This document shows, piece after piece, positions 46,510-58,235 of a stretch of 64,000 bases of DNA. Position numbers and translations under genes: made by a program. The notes under the pieces were generated by a model. It searched no databases, was not told where the DNA came from, and saw only the letters and a program-made list of their open reading frames with translations. The first letter of the stretch is position 1. The number at the start of each line of letters is the position of its first letter. Origin of the DNA: Phoenix dactylifera (taxonomy: Eukaryota > Streptophyta > Magnoliopsida > Arecales > Arecaceae); contig NC_052392.1 in the NCBI RefSeq assembly GCF_009389715.1, positions 34,579,144 through 34,643,143 of the forward strand, in the 5' to 3' direction.

Positions 46510-49500
46510 ATGGAGAATCATCGTTATACTGTTAAGCTAGATGGTGAAATTTACTTCTTATGGTCTTCCTATTTTCAAAACTTCTTGGAAGGACAAGAAC
46601 TATGGGGCTATGTTGATGGAAGTGTCCAAAAACCAAAAGATGGATCTATTTCAAAATGGGTGATGAATAATGCTAGAATAAAGACATGGATTATGGAATT
46701 TGTAGAAAGTTCTATTACTGTAAACTTGAGTCCTTTAGTTACTGCAAAAGATATGTGGGAGTATCTTAAACTAATTTTTCAGCAAAGTAATGAGGCTCGA
46801 TTATATCAACTTGATCAAGAGTTGAGTTCTGTGACTCAAGGTTCTAAAAGTGTGTAGGAATTCTATTCTGCAATGATGCTGATCTGGAATGAGATGGATA
46901 TGATTGATGCTGACATTCCTAAAGCTGTTGTCGAAACTGTTCGCAGATTACGGCGTCGTTCTCATTCTCATCAGTTTTTAATGAAAATGAGATCAGAGTT
47001 CAAGCATGTCAGGGTATCCATACTCAATCGTGGAAGAAGTGTGACCTTGACAAAATGGTTATTGAATTACTTGCAGAAGAGACTCGTTTGAAATCTCTTT
47101 CCTCTATTTTGCTTAAAGATGCATCTCTTGATGCCACACTTGTTGCTAGTACATATAGAGGAAAGGAGCATGACATAAGCAAGGTTGAATGCTACTCTTG
47201 TCATAAATTAGGGCACTTAGCGAGTCATTGCAAGAAGAGGGTTACAAATATCAACACTAATCTCTTCTGTAGGTATTGCAAAGAGAGAAGACATTTGATT
47301 AAACAATGCAAGAAGTGGCCTCCACGCAGAGAACCATCCAAAGCATATGCTGCCTTTCCAACTTCAAGTGATGATCCATATGCTCAAACTACTTCATCCG
47401 AGGTCTCATCTAAACCTTCCAATCAGATTTTCTCTAACAAGTCATATAAGCTCTTGATGCTTCTGGTTTTGGTAAGCTTAATACTAAAACTTCTTGGATC
47501 TTAGACTCTGGTGTTACACACCACATGACTGAAAATTTAGATCTATTTAAGAAAATAGTGCCAAATGATAAAGATGAGAGAATCCTTGTTGCCAATGGAC
47601 AATCCCTTGATGTCAAAAAAATTGGTTCATTATCAATTCCTCTTTCTGACTCATCTTCTTTATTTCTTTCCCATGTATTATATGTGCCCAAGCTATCTGC
47701 TTATTTGATTTCAATTAGTCAACTTGTGAAACAAAATTACCTCGTCTCATTTTCTTCCATTGGTTGTGTAATACAGGACCTACGGACCACAAAGGTGATT
47801 GGGAGAGGCCGTAAAAATGGGGAACTCTTTGTGTTGGACTTCAAAACATCATCAACTTCTCCTAGATGCTTTCTTGCTCCTTCTAGTTTTGAAATAAATT
47901 CTGCAAACAAACTTTAGAGGCTTTGGCATTATCATCTTGGCCATCCTCATGCTTTAAGTTTGAATTCCTTATTTTCATCTGGTGTTTTACCTGATACACT
48001 TACTCACAAATCTGAAATTAATAAAACTTGTGATGATTGTGCCCTTGCAAAAGTTCATACCCTACCTTTTACTAGAAGTATGAACCAAGTTGCTTCTGCA
48101 TTTGATCTTATTCATTCCGATGTATGGGGACCTACTCGTGTTAGCTCATTATCTGGAAAATACTATTATGTGTTATTTGTTGACGATTAGTCGAGATTTT
48201 CATGGGTATATTTTCTGCAGCAAAAATCTGAAGTTATGTAGGTTTTCAAGTATTTTCACGCTATGGTACATACACAATTTAATAAGAGTCAAAATTCTAC
48301 GCTCCAACTCAGGGGGCGAGTACATGTCAAAAGATTTTGTTGAATATCTAGCTACCGAAAGAATTATTCATCAGAGAAGTTGTCCTCATCAACCCCAACA
48401 AAATGGAGTTGCAGAGCAAAAGCACTGGCACATCGTGGAAACTGCACGTGCATTGCATCTCCATGCTTCTCTACCGAGCATATTTTGGGCGGAAAGTATT
48501 TCAACTGCTGTTTACTTGATCTATCGATTACCTACTACAGTGTTGGGTAATATTTCTCCATTAGAAAAATTATTTGGGCATTCTCCAAATTACAAACTAC
48601 TCAAAATTTTTGGGTGCACCTGTTATGTGCTGCTTCCTACCTCTGAATATTCGAAACTGGATGCCAAATCAATTAAGTGCATATTTCTTGGATATTCAGA
48701 AACACAAAAGGGATATCGTTGCTTTGATTGGGTGAACAAGAAAATGAGAATTTTCAGAAATGTAGTCTTCTTCGAAAGTACCCCATACTTTTCCTAGTTT
48801 TCTACCTCTACTTCATCTTATTCTTTAATTGCTCCCGTGTCATCATTTTCTAACACCATGCAGAATTTTGAAACATCTGAAAGAAGCAATGCAGTTCGCC
48901 TTGATATGCCTCCTCCAACACCAACTCGCGATGCAGGTGCTACTTTTCCAATTGATCCTCCACCACAAATACATTCTCTGTCACTACCTTTACCACTTCG
49001 ACATTCACGTCGGAATGTTAAACCACCAGATCGTCTTTCACTATTTTCTGTTCTAAATCCAATTTCCATTCCCGGATCCTACAAGCATGCATCAGAAAGT
49101 ATGGAGTGGAATCAAGCTATGAAGCAAGAGCTAGAAGCATTAGAAGCCAATCACACATGGGACATGGTTCGTGCTCCTCCAAACCACCCTATTAGAGGTA
49201 GCAAGTGGGTCTATTCAATCAAGCTGAGATCTGATGACTCTTTTGATCGTTACAAAGCACAACTTGTCGCCCAAGGTTTCAATCAAGAACATGAAATTGA
49301 CTACGATGAGGTCTTTGCTCCAGTTACTAAAATGATCACCATTCGTACTTTAATTGCTATTGGAGCAACCTCTAATTGAGACATCTATCAAATGGATGTC
49401 AAAAATGCATTTCTTAATGGTGAGCTCTCCGAAACTGTTTATATGCGACCCCCTCTAGGATATCCAATTTCTTCACCACATCCAGTTTGCAAGTTGAAGA

Positions 49501-51045
49501 AGGCATTGTACGGCTTAAAACAAGCACCATGGGCATGGTTTTCTAAATTAAGGGCTCGTTTGGTTCGCGGGAAGTATTTTCCCTCCTAGGAATATGATTC
49601 CTGGGAATCAGATTCCTAGGAAGAGAATACCTAGGAAAGTACTTTTGGCATGTTTGGTTAACCATGGGAAAGTGACAAATTTCCAAAGTGTTTATGTTTG
49701 GTTGACCATCCACTTTCCTAGGAAAGTTATGTATAATTCCTATTATGCCCTTAATAAAAATTATGTCTTTAATGCCTCTTTAATGCTTCTTTAATGCTGA
49801 AGGGTCCTTTTGGGAAAAAAATAAAAAAGGAGTGATTCTCACCTCATAAGAAAGTAACTTTCCCATGTTTGTCATGGGAAAGACTTTCCCATGAAATGTG
49901 GGAATCATATTCCCATGGGAATACAACTTTCCCATCTCTCTCCTTTGAAAACTCCAACCAAACAAGAGGCATTTCATTACTTTCCCGTTGACCACACTTT
50001 CCCCCCTCCTTTTCCTGCGAACCAAACGAGCCCTAAAAGTTGTTCTTCATAGTGCTGGATATAAGCAAAGTCTACAATGATTATTTTTTATTCTATTCCA
50101 AAACCACTCATAGAAGGGTTTTCATTTTGGTCTATGTTGATGATATATTGATAACCGGAGATAATCATCAAACTATAAAGAATTTAAAAGACGTTCTTCA
50201 CCAGTCTTTTCAAATGAAAGATCTTGGGTTAGCTACCTATTTTCTTGGATTAGAAATTTCTCGATGTCCCCATGGGTATTTTCTTAACCAAGGCAAATAC
50301 ACAAGAGATCTTTTTAATCTAGTTGGGCTTATAGATGAAAAAACTGCAGATACTCCTCTTGAGCTAAATGTCAAATATGGGAGGACTGATGGAGATGCCA
50401 TTGCTGATCCTACACTCTATAGGAAGGTAGTTGGTAGTCTCCTGTATCTTACAGTGACACGTCTTGATATTGCTCATGCCGTACATATTATAAGTCAATT
50501 TGTTTCAGATCCTCGCCAATTGCACTTAACAACGGTACATCGAATTATTCGGTATCTTTGTTCTACTCCAACCTTGGGTTTATCCTATTTGAAATCCTCC
50601 TCTTTTGAGCTGCGAGCATTCTCGGATGCAGATTATGTCGGTTGCAAAGATATGAGACGATCAACTACTAGCTATTGTACATTTTTTGGTCGCTTATTAC
50701 TTTCTTGGAAATCAAAAAAGCAAGCCACGGTTTCGAAGTCCTCCACAGAATCAGAGTATCGAGCAATGTCTTCTACGTGTAGTGAAATCGTCTGGCTCCG
50801 ATGACTCCTTGGTGATTTTGGAGTTGCTTCTACTTCTCCCACTCTGTTATTTTGCGACAATGAAAGTGCCGTAAAAATTGCCAACAAGCCCGTTTTTCAT
50901 GAAAGGACAAAACATATAGAGGTGGATTGTTATTTTGTTCGTGAAAAATTTGAATAGGGCATTGTTTCACTACCACATATTTCTTCAAAGGAACAAATTG
51001 CTGATATCTTTACAAAGACGTGACCAAAGAATCGTCATAACTACT
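46510..51045 (+). pseudogene. Ty1/copia gag-pol (copy C), interrupted
   Basis: Starts at ATG 46510 (MENHRYTVKLDGEIYFLWSS). Gag has a TAG after GSKSV (about 46857) and two knuckles, CYSCHKLGHLASHC and CRYCKERRHLIKQC. A protease site (SWILDSGVTHHMT) and pre-integrase (HYHLGHPHALSL) follow. Integrase has HSDVWGP, GGEYMSKDF and NGVAEQKHW. Reverse transcriptase starts SMEWNQAMKQELEALEANH and is split by a 482-bp MITE after APWAWFSKL, resuming with FILVYVDDILITGD. RNase H includes SKSSTESEYRAMSSTCSEIVWL and FCDNESAVKI. Several stops and shifts plus the MITE make it inactive. Confidence 0.92.
49552..50033. mobile_element. Tourist-like MITE (PIF/Harbinger type)
   Basis: A 482-bp element with long terminal inverted repeats (GGGCTCGTTTGGTTCGC at the left and its complement at the right), flanked by the 3-bp target duplication TAA (49549-49551 and 50034-50036). 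The interior is rich in tttccca/tgggaaa inverted words. It has no coding capacity. It sits inside the copia reverse transcriptase, so it inserted later. Confidence 0.85.
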
Positions 51046-51089
51046 TGCTTAGCAAATTGATGATAAGCCACCATCAGCTTGAGGGGGAG

Positions 51090-51334
51090 TGTAAAAAGAA
51101 TATCCTTAATATACATTCTCTAATTGTTTTCCCATTATACTAATATTGTACAGCCCACACTTCCTTATATGTTGTCCTAAACATTGCAAGTGTATATGCA
51201 TATATAGTAATATCTAATTGTATTTCCAAACTGGCTCTTGGCGCTTGTATCCTTTATAATGAGACGATCCCGGTGAATAAGATCGAAGAAGATAGATTCC
51301 TTTCCCTCATATATTCACTTCATATCTATTCTCA
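51090..51334 (+). repeat. 3' LTR of copia copy C
   Basis: It runs from TGTAAAAAG to TATTCTCA after the tract gagggggag. It is followed by CT-rich sequence and the block cttccttacatacgcatag of the gene 2 promoter. Confidence 0.85.
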
Positions 51335-51361
51335 TCTCTCTCGCTCTCTCTCTCGTTCTTC

Positions 51362-51370
51362 CTTACATAC
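51362..51370 (+). promoter_or_regulatory. Altered TATA-like motif of subtilase gene 2
   Basis: Where genes 1 and 3 have cttatatac, gene 2 has cttacatac, 62 bp before the ATG. The rest of the block (gcatagcac, gaggcttccctctaatctaa) is kept. Confidence 0.5.
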
Positions 51371-51424
51371 GCATAGCACCGAGGCTTCCCTCTAATCTAA
51401 GCGACGCCACTACACGTTAACACC

Positions 51425-53707
51425 ATGGCACTTCGGTTATCCTTCCACTATGTGTGGATGGCAGTAGCCATACTTACCTCACACATGATACCAACATCAG
51501 CTGAAGTTGCCACCTATATTATCCACATGGACTTATCAGCCATGCCCAGAGCCTTCTCAGGCCACCGCAGCTGGTATACCTCCGTCGTCTCTGCCGCCGC
51601 CACCGCCCCCTCCGACTCGATCTCTGCAACCTCCAACCTCATCTACGTCTATGACAATGCTATTCATGGATTCAGCGCTCGACTCTCGCCATTGCAGCTC
51701 CAACAGCTCAAGAGATCACATGGCTACTTGTCGTGCTACCGAGACATGCCGGTGACGGTCGACACCACCCACACCCCCGAATTTCTCCACCTTAGTTCAG
51801 GTTCCGGTCTATGGCCGGCCTCCAACTATGGCGAGGACGTCATAATTGGGATGGTCGACTCCGGGATATGGCCTGAGAGCGAGAGCTTCAGCGACGACAG
51901 CATGACCGACGTGCCCGCCAGATGGAAGGGCGTCTGCGAGCAAGGTACTGCTTTCAGCTCCTCTACGTGCAACCGGAAGCTCATCGGAGCCCGGAGCTTC
52001 AACAAGGGCTTGCTCGCTGCAAACCCAAACCTCACCATTGCGGTCAATTCCCCACGTGACACCGACGGTCACGGCACGCACACCTCCTCCACCGCCGTTG
52101 GGAATTACGTCCCCGGCGCGTCCTTCTTTGGGTACGCACCCGGCACGGCCCAGGGGATGGCGCCCCGTGCGCGGCTGGCCATGTATAAGGCTATTTGGGA
52201 CGAAGGAGCCGTCACGTCCGACATCATCGCCGCAATCGACCAAGCTATATCTGATGGCGTGGATGTCATCTCCCTATCTCTGGGCCTCGGCTTCTTCCCC
52301 CTCTACAAGGATCCCATTGCCATGGCCTCCTTCGCCGCCATGGAGAAGGGGATATTCGTCGCGACCTCGGCGGGCAACTATGGCCCAGGCTTGCGGGTCC
52401 TGCACAACGGGACCCCCTGGGTCACCACCATCGGTGCTGCCACCGTCGACCGGGACTTTGCCAGCATCGTCGATCTCGGAGATGGCAGCTCCATCAACGG
52501 GCAATCAATGTACCCTGGAAGGCCACCTTCCACTAGGCATCATGCATTGCCCTTGGTGTTCATGGGGTCTTGTGGCAACAGGACCTTGCTGAAGAATGCG
52601 CGTCACAAGATGGTAGTATGTGATGCCAAGGATCTTGAATTCGCCACCTCTCAAGTTGAGTCTACTAAAGTGGATGCTGCCCTCTTCATATCTGCTAAAG
52701 TGGACTTATATGTCAAATTCTCGTTTCCTGGGGCTATCATTAGCCCTCAAGATGGTAAGACCATCTTGGAGTACATAAATAAAAGCTCGGACCCGAGAGC
52801 CATGTTGAGATTTCGGGAGACCATCTTGGGCACAAAGCCTGCCCCCATGGCGGCTGACTACACCTCCAGAGGGCCCTCGGCGAGCTGCCCAACTGTGCTG
52901 AAGCCAGACATTTTGGCTCCTGGCAGCTTCATCCTAGCAGCTTGGGCACAGAATTCATCGGTAGGGTTCGACGGGTCTCATAAATTGTATAGCCCATTCA
53001 ACATCATATCAGGAACATCCATGGCCTGCCCTCATGCAGCAGGCATAGCTGCAATGATCAAGGGTGCAAGGCCGGACTGGAGCCCTGCGGCAATTCGATC
53101 TGCACTGATGACCACCGCAAACAATTTGGACAACACCATGATGCCAATTAGAGACATGGGGTATTGCGATCGGCCAGCAGCAACTCCGCTGGCTATCGGG
53201 TCCGGTCACATTGAGCCCAACAGGGCACTCGATCCTGGTCTTGTCTATGATGCCAGCACCGATGACTATGTGAGACTCTTATGTGCCATGAAATATACCA
53301 GCAAGCAGATAAAGACGATCACCAAGACCTATTCTTTCGATTGCTCTCATGCATCTTTAGATCTCAATTATCCATCGTTCATTGCATTCTTCAATCCTAA
53401 CAAGACTGCTGCTAGTGATGAGGTTGTCCAAGAGTTCCGAAGGACGGTAACGAATGTGGGAGATGCGGTGGTGACTTACAACGCCAAGGTGGTGGCTATG
53501 AAGGGGTTTGCAATTAGGATCGTGCCGGAGAAGTTAGTTTTTTACGAGAAGTACGAGAAGAAAAGTTTCGCTCTCATTCTGGTGGGCCAGATGGGGAAGA
53601 AAGACGATGAGGTGCTTCACGGTTCATTAAGTTGGGTGGATGATAAAGGGAAGTATGTGGTGAGGAGTCCTATAGTGGCAACTACCATCAACTCAACTCG
53701 ATTGTAG
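51425..53707 (+). CDS. Subtilisin-like protease, SBT1.9/SBT3 type (gene 2)
   Basis: A single-exon 760-residue paralogue of the subtilases at 38270 and 58806. A signal peptide ([20 protein letters not shown]...) and I9 propeptide lead into a complete catalytic set: Asp145 ([12 protein letters not shown]), His216 ([10 protein letters not shown]), Asn318 (TSAGNYGP) and Ser532 ([12 protein letters not shown]). The PA-like region carries SAKVDLYVKF as in gene 1, but RHHALPL as in gene 3, a mosaic pattern. The Fn3-like tail is intact ([19 protein letters not shown]). The protein looks functional, but its promoter is changed: a copia element sits about 90 bp upstream of the ATG and the TATA-like motif differs. 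Its 3' flank is block A, unlike genes 1 and 3. Confidence 0.95.
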   Translation: MALRLSFHYVWMAVAILTSHMIPTSAEVATYIIHMDLSAMPRAFSGHRSWYTSVVSAAATAPSDSISATSNLIYVYDNAIHGFSARLSPLQLQQLKRSHGYLSCYRDMPVTVDTTHTPEFLHLSSGSGLWPASNYGEDVIIGMVDSGIWPESESFSDDSMTDVPARWKGVCEQGTAFSSSTCNRKLIGARSFNKGLLAANPNLTIAVNSPRDTDGHGTHTSSTAVGNYVPGASFFGYAPGTAQGMAPRARLAMYKAIWDEGAVTSDIIAAIDQAISDGVDVISLSLGLGFFPLYKDPIAMASFAAMEKGIFVATSAGNYGPGLRVLHNGTPWVTTIGAATVDRDFASIVDLGDGSSINGQSMYPGRPPSTRHHALPLVFMGSCGNRTLLKNARHKMVVCDAKDLEFATSQVESTKVDAALFISAKVDLYVKFSFPGAIISPQDGKTILEYINKSSDPRAMLRFRETILGTKPAPMAADYTSRGPSASCPTVLKPDILAPGSFILAAWAQNSSVGFDGSHKLYSPFNIISGTSMACPHAAGIAAMIKGARPDWSPAAIRSALMTTANNLDNTMMPIRDMGYCDRPAATPLAIGSGHIEPNRALDPGLVYDASTDDYVRLLCAMKYTSKQIKTITKTYSFDCSHASLDLNYPSFIAFFNPNKTAASDEVVQEFRRTVTNVGDAVVTYNAKVVAMKGFAIRIVPEKLVFYEKYEKKSFALILVGQMGKKDDEVLHGSLSWVDDKGKYVVRSPIVATTINSTRL

Positions 53708-53734
53708 ATTGTAGATTGTAAGGAGGAGGGGCAA

Positions 53735-55690
53735 GCTAATTAGGTTTAGGTCAAATCAAACATATTTTTATTGACCCGCACTAAATGTAGATGACCTACA
53801 TATGGGGCGAATTGGGTCGAGTCATATTAGAAATTGCAAAATGTAAACCCGACATGGTTTTCTAAATGGATTTAATTTTTTTTCGACCCTAAACCAACTA
53901 ATGGTCTGTCGAAAACAGAATGGGAGAGATTTGATTGAGTTAGAATCAAGCCGGATCATGAGTCACCCCCAATTCATTTGCAGTGTCCTGGACACATCCA
54001 ATGGCATCGCTCTAGATGTCTGGTCTCTAAGAATTCCTTGCAACAATGATCAAATTAAAAAATGGGGCGCATGGTAAAAATTGAAACGTCCATGGGTACA
54101 AGGGAGGATCTAGCTTAATCAGTAATTTATTTGAAATTATTAACTAAAAAGTGATCCCTAGATCAAAAACGATAAGATATAGATTAATATCTATGTAACT
54201 TTGAGATAAATTATATGTCAAGTTAATTTCAATACAATCTTCTAAGAAGCTAATGTAATTAGTAGATAGGAATATCTTCCCAAATTTGTTTCGCATAGTT
54301 TCATAGCTTGTATGAGACAAGTCTCATGGACTAAGACATCTTTAGGCCATCCCAATCTTTTTTGTCCATTCTCCCTTTGAAGACATCTAGTAAAATTGAG
54401 ACATCTCATCATTTCTTTTCTTTCATCGTGGGCAATATTCTTCTTTACATTTGTTCCAGTACTTGCTAGCTATAGTATGCTTTTGCTCAGCAGATACTTT
54501 GTTTTTTTCTTGAAACAATGCTTACTTGATACATGTTTTTTTGTTTTGGATGACAATTAGAGGAAAATATCAACTTTCATTTCATAGAGACGATGACATG
54601 AAGCTTATAAGAAATTGAAAACGTTACACATTAAAAAGCTAGGACATTCTTTTAACACTTTCTTAAAGGCATTCTTTATCCAAAGTATCCAATAGGATTC
54701 AGCTAGCTTATGGGATTTAAAAATGATAAACTGTTTGATTAGTGAAGTTGGAAAGGTCACATACAAGGCCGGCGATGAACATTAACGTAACATCAACATA
54801 TTCGACAGCGACTAGCATATCAAGGTTTGGAATCAACATATTCACATACAAGGCCGGTAATGAACATTAACGTAACATCAACATATTCGACAACAACTAG
54901 CATATTTAGGTTTGAAATAAACATATTCACATACAAGGTCGCCGATGAACATCAACATAACATTAACATATCCGACAGCAACTAGCACATCAAGGTTTAA
55001 GATAAACATATTCACATACAAGGCTGGCGATGAATATTAACATATTTGATAGCAACTAGTATATGAAGGCTTGAAATTAAGCTTATAAATTAAAACTTCA
55101 TATAGAGAGGCTGATTGGGAACCCCACCAAAAGAACAACCATGCCACTGATAGAAAATGGGACCAACAAAAGATAATCCCTGTTGGAAAAGTCCACTAGG
55201 GTTTCTTTCTTTTGCACCACTTTGATGCTCTCCAGTGTCCAATTATTGGTTACTAGATAGCGTTCTTTATCTAGATATGTCTCCCCTTCTCAAAGTAGGA
55301 TTGTTGAGTCAAGTCTTGCGAAGCCCAAGCTCTTAACTGATTTATTGGTTCTGTTGTTTGAGGCTCGAGACTATAATTTCTAGTTCACTCTTAGCTAACC
55401 AGACAAACAGACATACATACATTATGTATACATATGGTGCTATATAATATTCGATAATTTTATATAAAATTTCTCTCATTAAGTGAATATCAGAAATGAA
55501 TGAATAGGGTCTTAATTATAGGGAGACCATAATTTCTAGTTCACTCTTAGCTAACCAGACATGCATACATACATACATACATACATTTTATGTGTATCTA
55601 TAGTATTATATAATATTTGATAATTCTATAAAAAATTTCTCTCAATAAGTGAATATCAGAGAGAGAAATGAATGAATAGGGTCTTGAGAG
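53735..55690. repeat. Segmental duplication block A, copy 2
   Basis: It is the partner of 35735-37330 and starts 25 bp after the gene 2 stop codon. This copy is longer because a stretch around acatacaaggccggcgatgaacattaac is repeated several times with changes at 54755-55080, and the end (about 55390-55670) is partly duplicated with (CATA)n runs. Confidence 0.8.
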
Positions 55691-56464
55691 GGAGGAAAAG
55701 AAGAAAAACATAAGAATGCTAGAAAACAAACATATAAATGGAATAAAACTATTTTAGAAATTTATTAAGATTAGGAAATTATGGGCCTAACTTGTAAAAT
55801 TGATTTGGTTTGATTGTAAGGTTATCAAAAAAATTCCAAGATTGCTTGCATCAGGGCTCTAGCTGGTGGGAATTACCAAAAGTCACATCTTATATGGTGG
55901 AGGTGGGCGTATCTTGTAACAAGACGAGACGAGCGGAGGTGGTCCCTCTGAAGGAAGATTGCTTGAATCACGGCTCTAGTTGTTGCCTAGCGCTCGGTCA
56001 AAACTAAGGATTCTATTTTATTGCATATGTCATTGCTTCATGGAGGTAGAGTAGAAGAGGTGCTTTCAGATCATATGGGCATCAAAGCAGCATACCCTAC
56101 TTATTGATAATGCCATTGCTTTGTGACAGGGAGAGTTGGTCACAGACCATAAAGGCCAAGGGCAAGTGGACTGAATTGATCAGTATCTCTTTGAACCGAT
56201 CGAATGCGACCTAGCTGAACCCGAATGGGAATCACTCGGACTAACTTTGTATTGAAATTTCGACCTCTACTGCATTGCAGATCGGATACATAAATGCAGT
56301 AAATATGTCAAAGAATCCCATTCAATTGGAAGAGGGATGCAACCACTCGGCTATCGCAGTGTTTGTGACCCTCGAATATGGATCATCGAATATGGATACA
56401 ATTAAGTGGCATGGTACATGTCTTTTAAGACTTATGTTGGGGTTGTTTTCGACTTGATTAGACT
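55691..56464. other. Intergenic; no gene seen
   Basis: Only short frames. The words aagattgcttgaatca/aagattgcttgcatca occur twice near 55840 and 55960. Nothing is recognised. Confidence 0.5.
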
Positions 56465-57590
56465 TGAAAAACACAATGGATCGATAATAATAAGCCTTAA
56501 TACGATCGAATGCAACTTAAGTTAAATTGAATCAGGATTGGATTCGAACTTTTGATTCCATTTATGTAAGCACTGGAATAAGTCATGAGTCACAAACCTC
56601 ATGAAACCTGACCTGCTGTTAGCCTTGGCTGCATCAAGGGTTTGTCACTTAAGGAGATACTTACGAATTGCAAATAGGTTAACTATAAGCTCTGGATAAC
56701 CTGGCCCAGTTTTCAGAGTTCTAAGGTTCTGCCTTGTGCCTTGGCTATGCGTGTAGCTAAGGTGCAAACCAGGCTGGCTGTGAGTCATGCAGCGGGCTCC
56801 CACCTTTTTGTACGTATCCAAACTTTTTAGCGGTCCCAACTTGGACTATGTCCATGACGTTCCAACCGTGTTGTGTGAGTTGTTGCATGTCCAAAAAATA
56901 GGACAATCTAATGGTGATTGGCCAACCACCTTAGTTTTAATAGATCCTATGCACTCAAAGTCTAAGTTACAGTGAATTGATGTCTTATGGTCCGTTGTAT
57001 TATGCTGCCAGCTGCAGTAGGATGAACAGAGAGACAGAGTCTGGACCACGAAAAACAGTAGTTTTAAAACCATCTTGTGTAACTTCAATCAATTAATTAT
57101 TTTAATTGAACAACACTAATAATTCTATGAGATTAGCATTCTTGATTAATAACTATATATGATTGTTATAGCCTAGTGATCTGTATTTTAAATGAATGAG
57201 ATCCATAGATAGAGATAGAAATTAATGCAAAAGAGTATAACCACCGACAGAGAATGCCCCATGGAATGGACTGAGCGAGTTAGTATCTGAAATATTTGTT
57301 TTCTTAATTCACCAAACACATGCATCATGTGCTAAGTAATAATTTCTAGTATTGTGATTGAATTTAGAATTGAATTTAGAATCAAATGAAACTTTGAATT
57401 TAGAATTGAATTTAGAATCAAATGAAACTTTGTCATTGCTTCTTAAGTGTCGGCATATGGTTGATATGGTATAAATGGAGCAATATATAAAATGCTACAC
57501 ACCACATGTATAACATTTTTATGTGAACTACATGTAGTAGTTACCTGATTACCGTCTTTATATTATTCCTCCAGATCACTTTTGGTTCTT
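56465..57590. repeat. Segmental duplication block B, copy 2
   Basis: It is the partner of 44265-45480 in the same orientation, ending in tccagatcacttttggttct and one degenerate minisatellite unit. The word gaatttagaat[c/t] is repeated near 57360-57415. Confidence 0.8.
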
Positions 57591-58235
57591 GACTTGCAGC
57601 AATGTGACCCAAGGGACCCAGCAGCTGGGTGAATAGTATTATTCCTCCCCACTCCCCGCGTTTCACGAGAAGTATGAGAAGAAAAGGTTCGCTCTCATTA
57701 TGGTGGGCCAGATGGGGAAGAAAGCGGATAAGGTGCTTCATGGTTCATTAAGCTGGGTGGATGATAAAGGGAAGTATGCGGTGAGAAGTCCTATAGTGGC
57801 AACTACCATCAACTCAACCCGGTTGTAGATTGTAAAGATGAGTGCCAATTACAATGTCTCCTCTTCTTGTCTTTGCCTTCCTATGGAAAATGTTGCAAGT
57901 TATTTACTAACCAAAAGTTTAATTTGCAAGAATAAAGAAAATTCCCCAGCAGGAACATATGCATTAATTAATTTGTTTATAATCTTGCATTATTCCAAAT
58001 AACCACAATAAATGGCCATTTCAAGAAGTGGCCTGTTATAAATTTGGAGCCAGAAAATCCTCATTTGAGAATGAGTTGCTTGTCGCGAATCATGACCGAC
58101 CTCCTTGTGGACCCTTAATCTCTATGATTCATTGACGTTGCCTAGCTACCTTCTTGATAGAGACTTTGTTTGGTTGAGTGTCATCTTGAGATCCATTTTA
58201 TTACAATGTATTGAGCATGGCCATTTAAGCACGAT
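57591..58235 (+). repeat. Promoter/3'-end fusion left by deletion of a subtilase copy
   Basis: 57497-57660 matches the gene 3 promoter side (58497-58657) and 57661-58235 matches the gene 3 end plus 3' flank (60921-61500). The copy between is missing. Confidence 0.85.
57661..57828 (+). pseudogene. Subtilase remnant (last 55 codons)
   Basis: It encodes only the end of the Fn3-like domain, [19 protein letters not shown] to INSTRL and TAG, nearly the same as the end of gene 3. It is fused to promoter-type sequence at 57660/57661. With no start, propeptide or catalytic part it cannot make a protease. Confidence 0.9.

Larger units (their letters stand above)
46118..51334 (+). mobile_element. Ty1/copia element (copy C) in the gene 2 promoter
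   Basis: The 5' LTR remnant is 46118-46317 and the 3' LTR 51090-51334 (TGTAAAAAG to TATTCTCA). The primer site TGGCATCAGAGC starts at 46318 and the polypurine tract gagggggag ends at 51089. The left LTR lacks about the first 43 bp. Flanks on both sides are CT-rich, so it went into the promoter microsatellite seen intact in gene 1. It lies between the minisatellite array and the gene 2 start. Confidence 0.88.
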
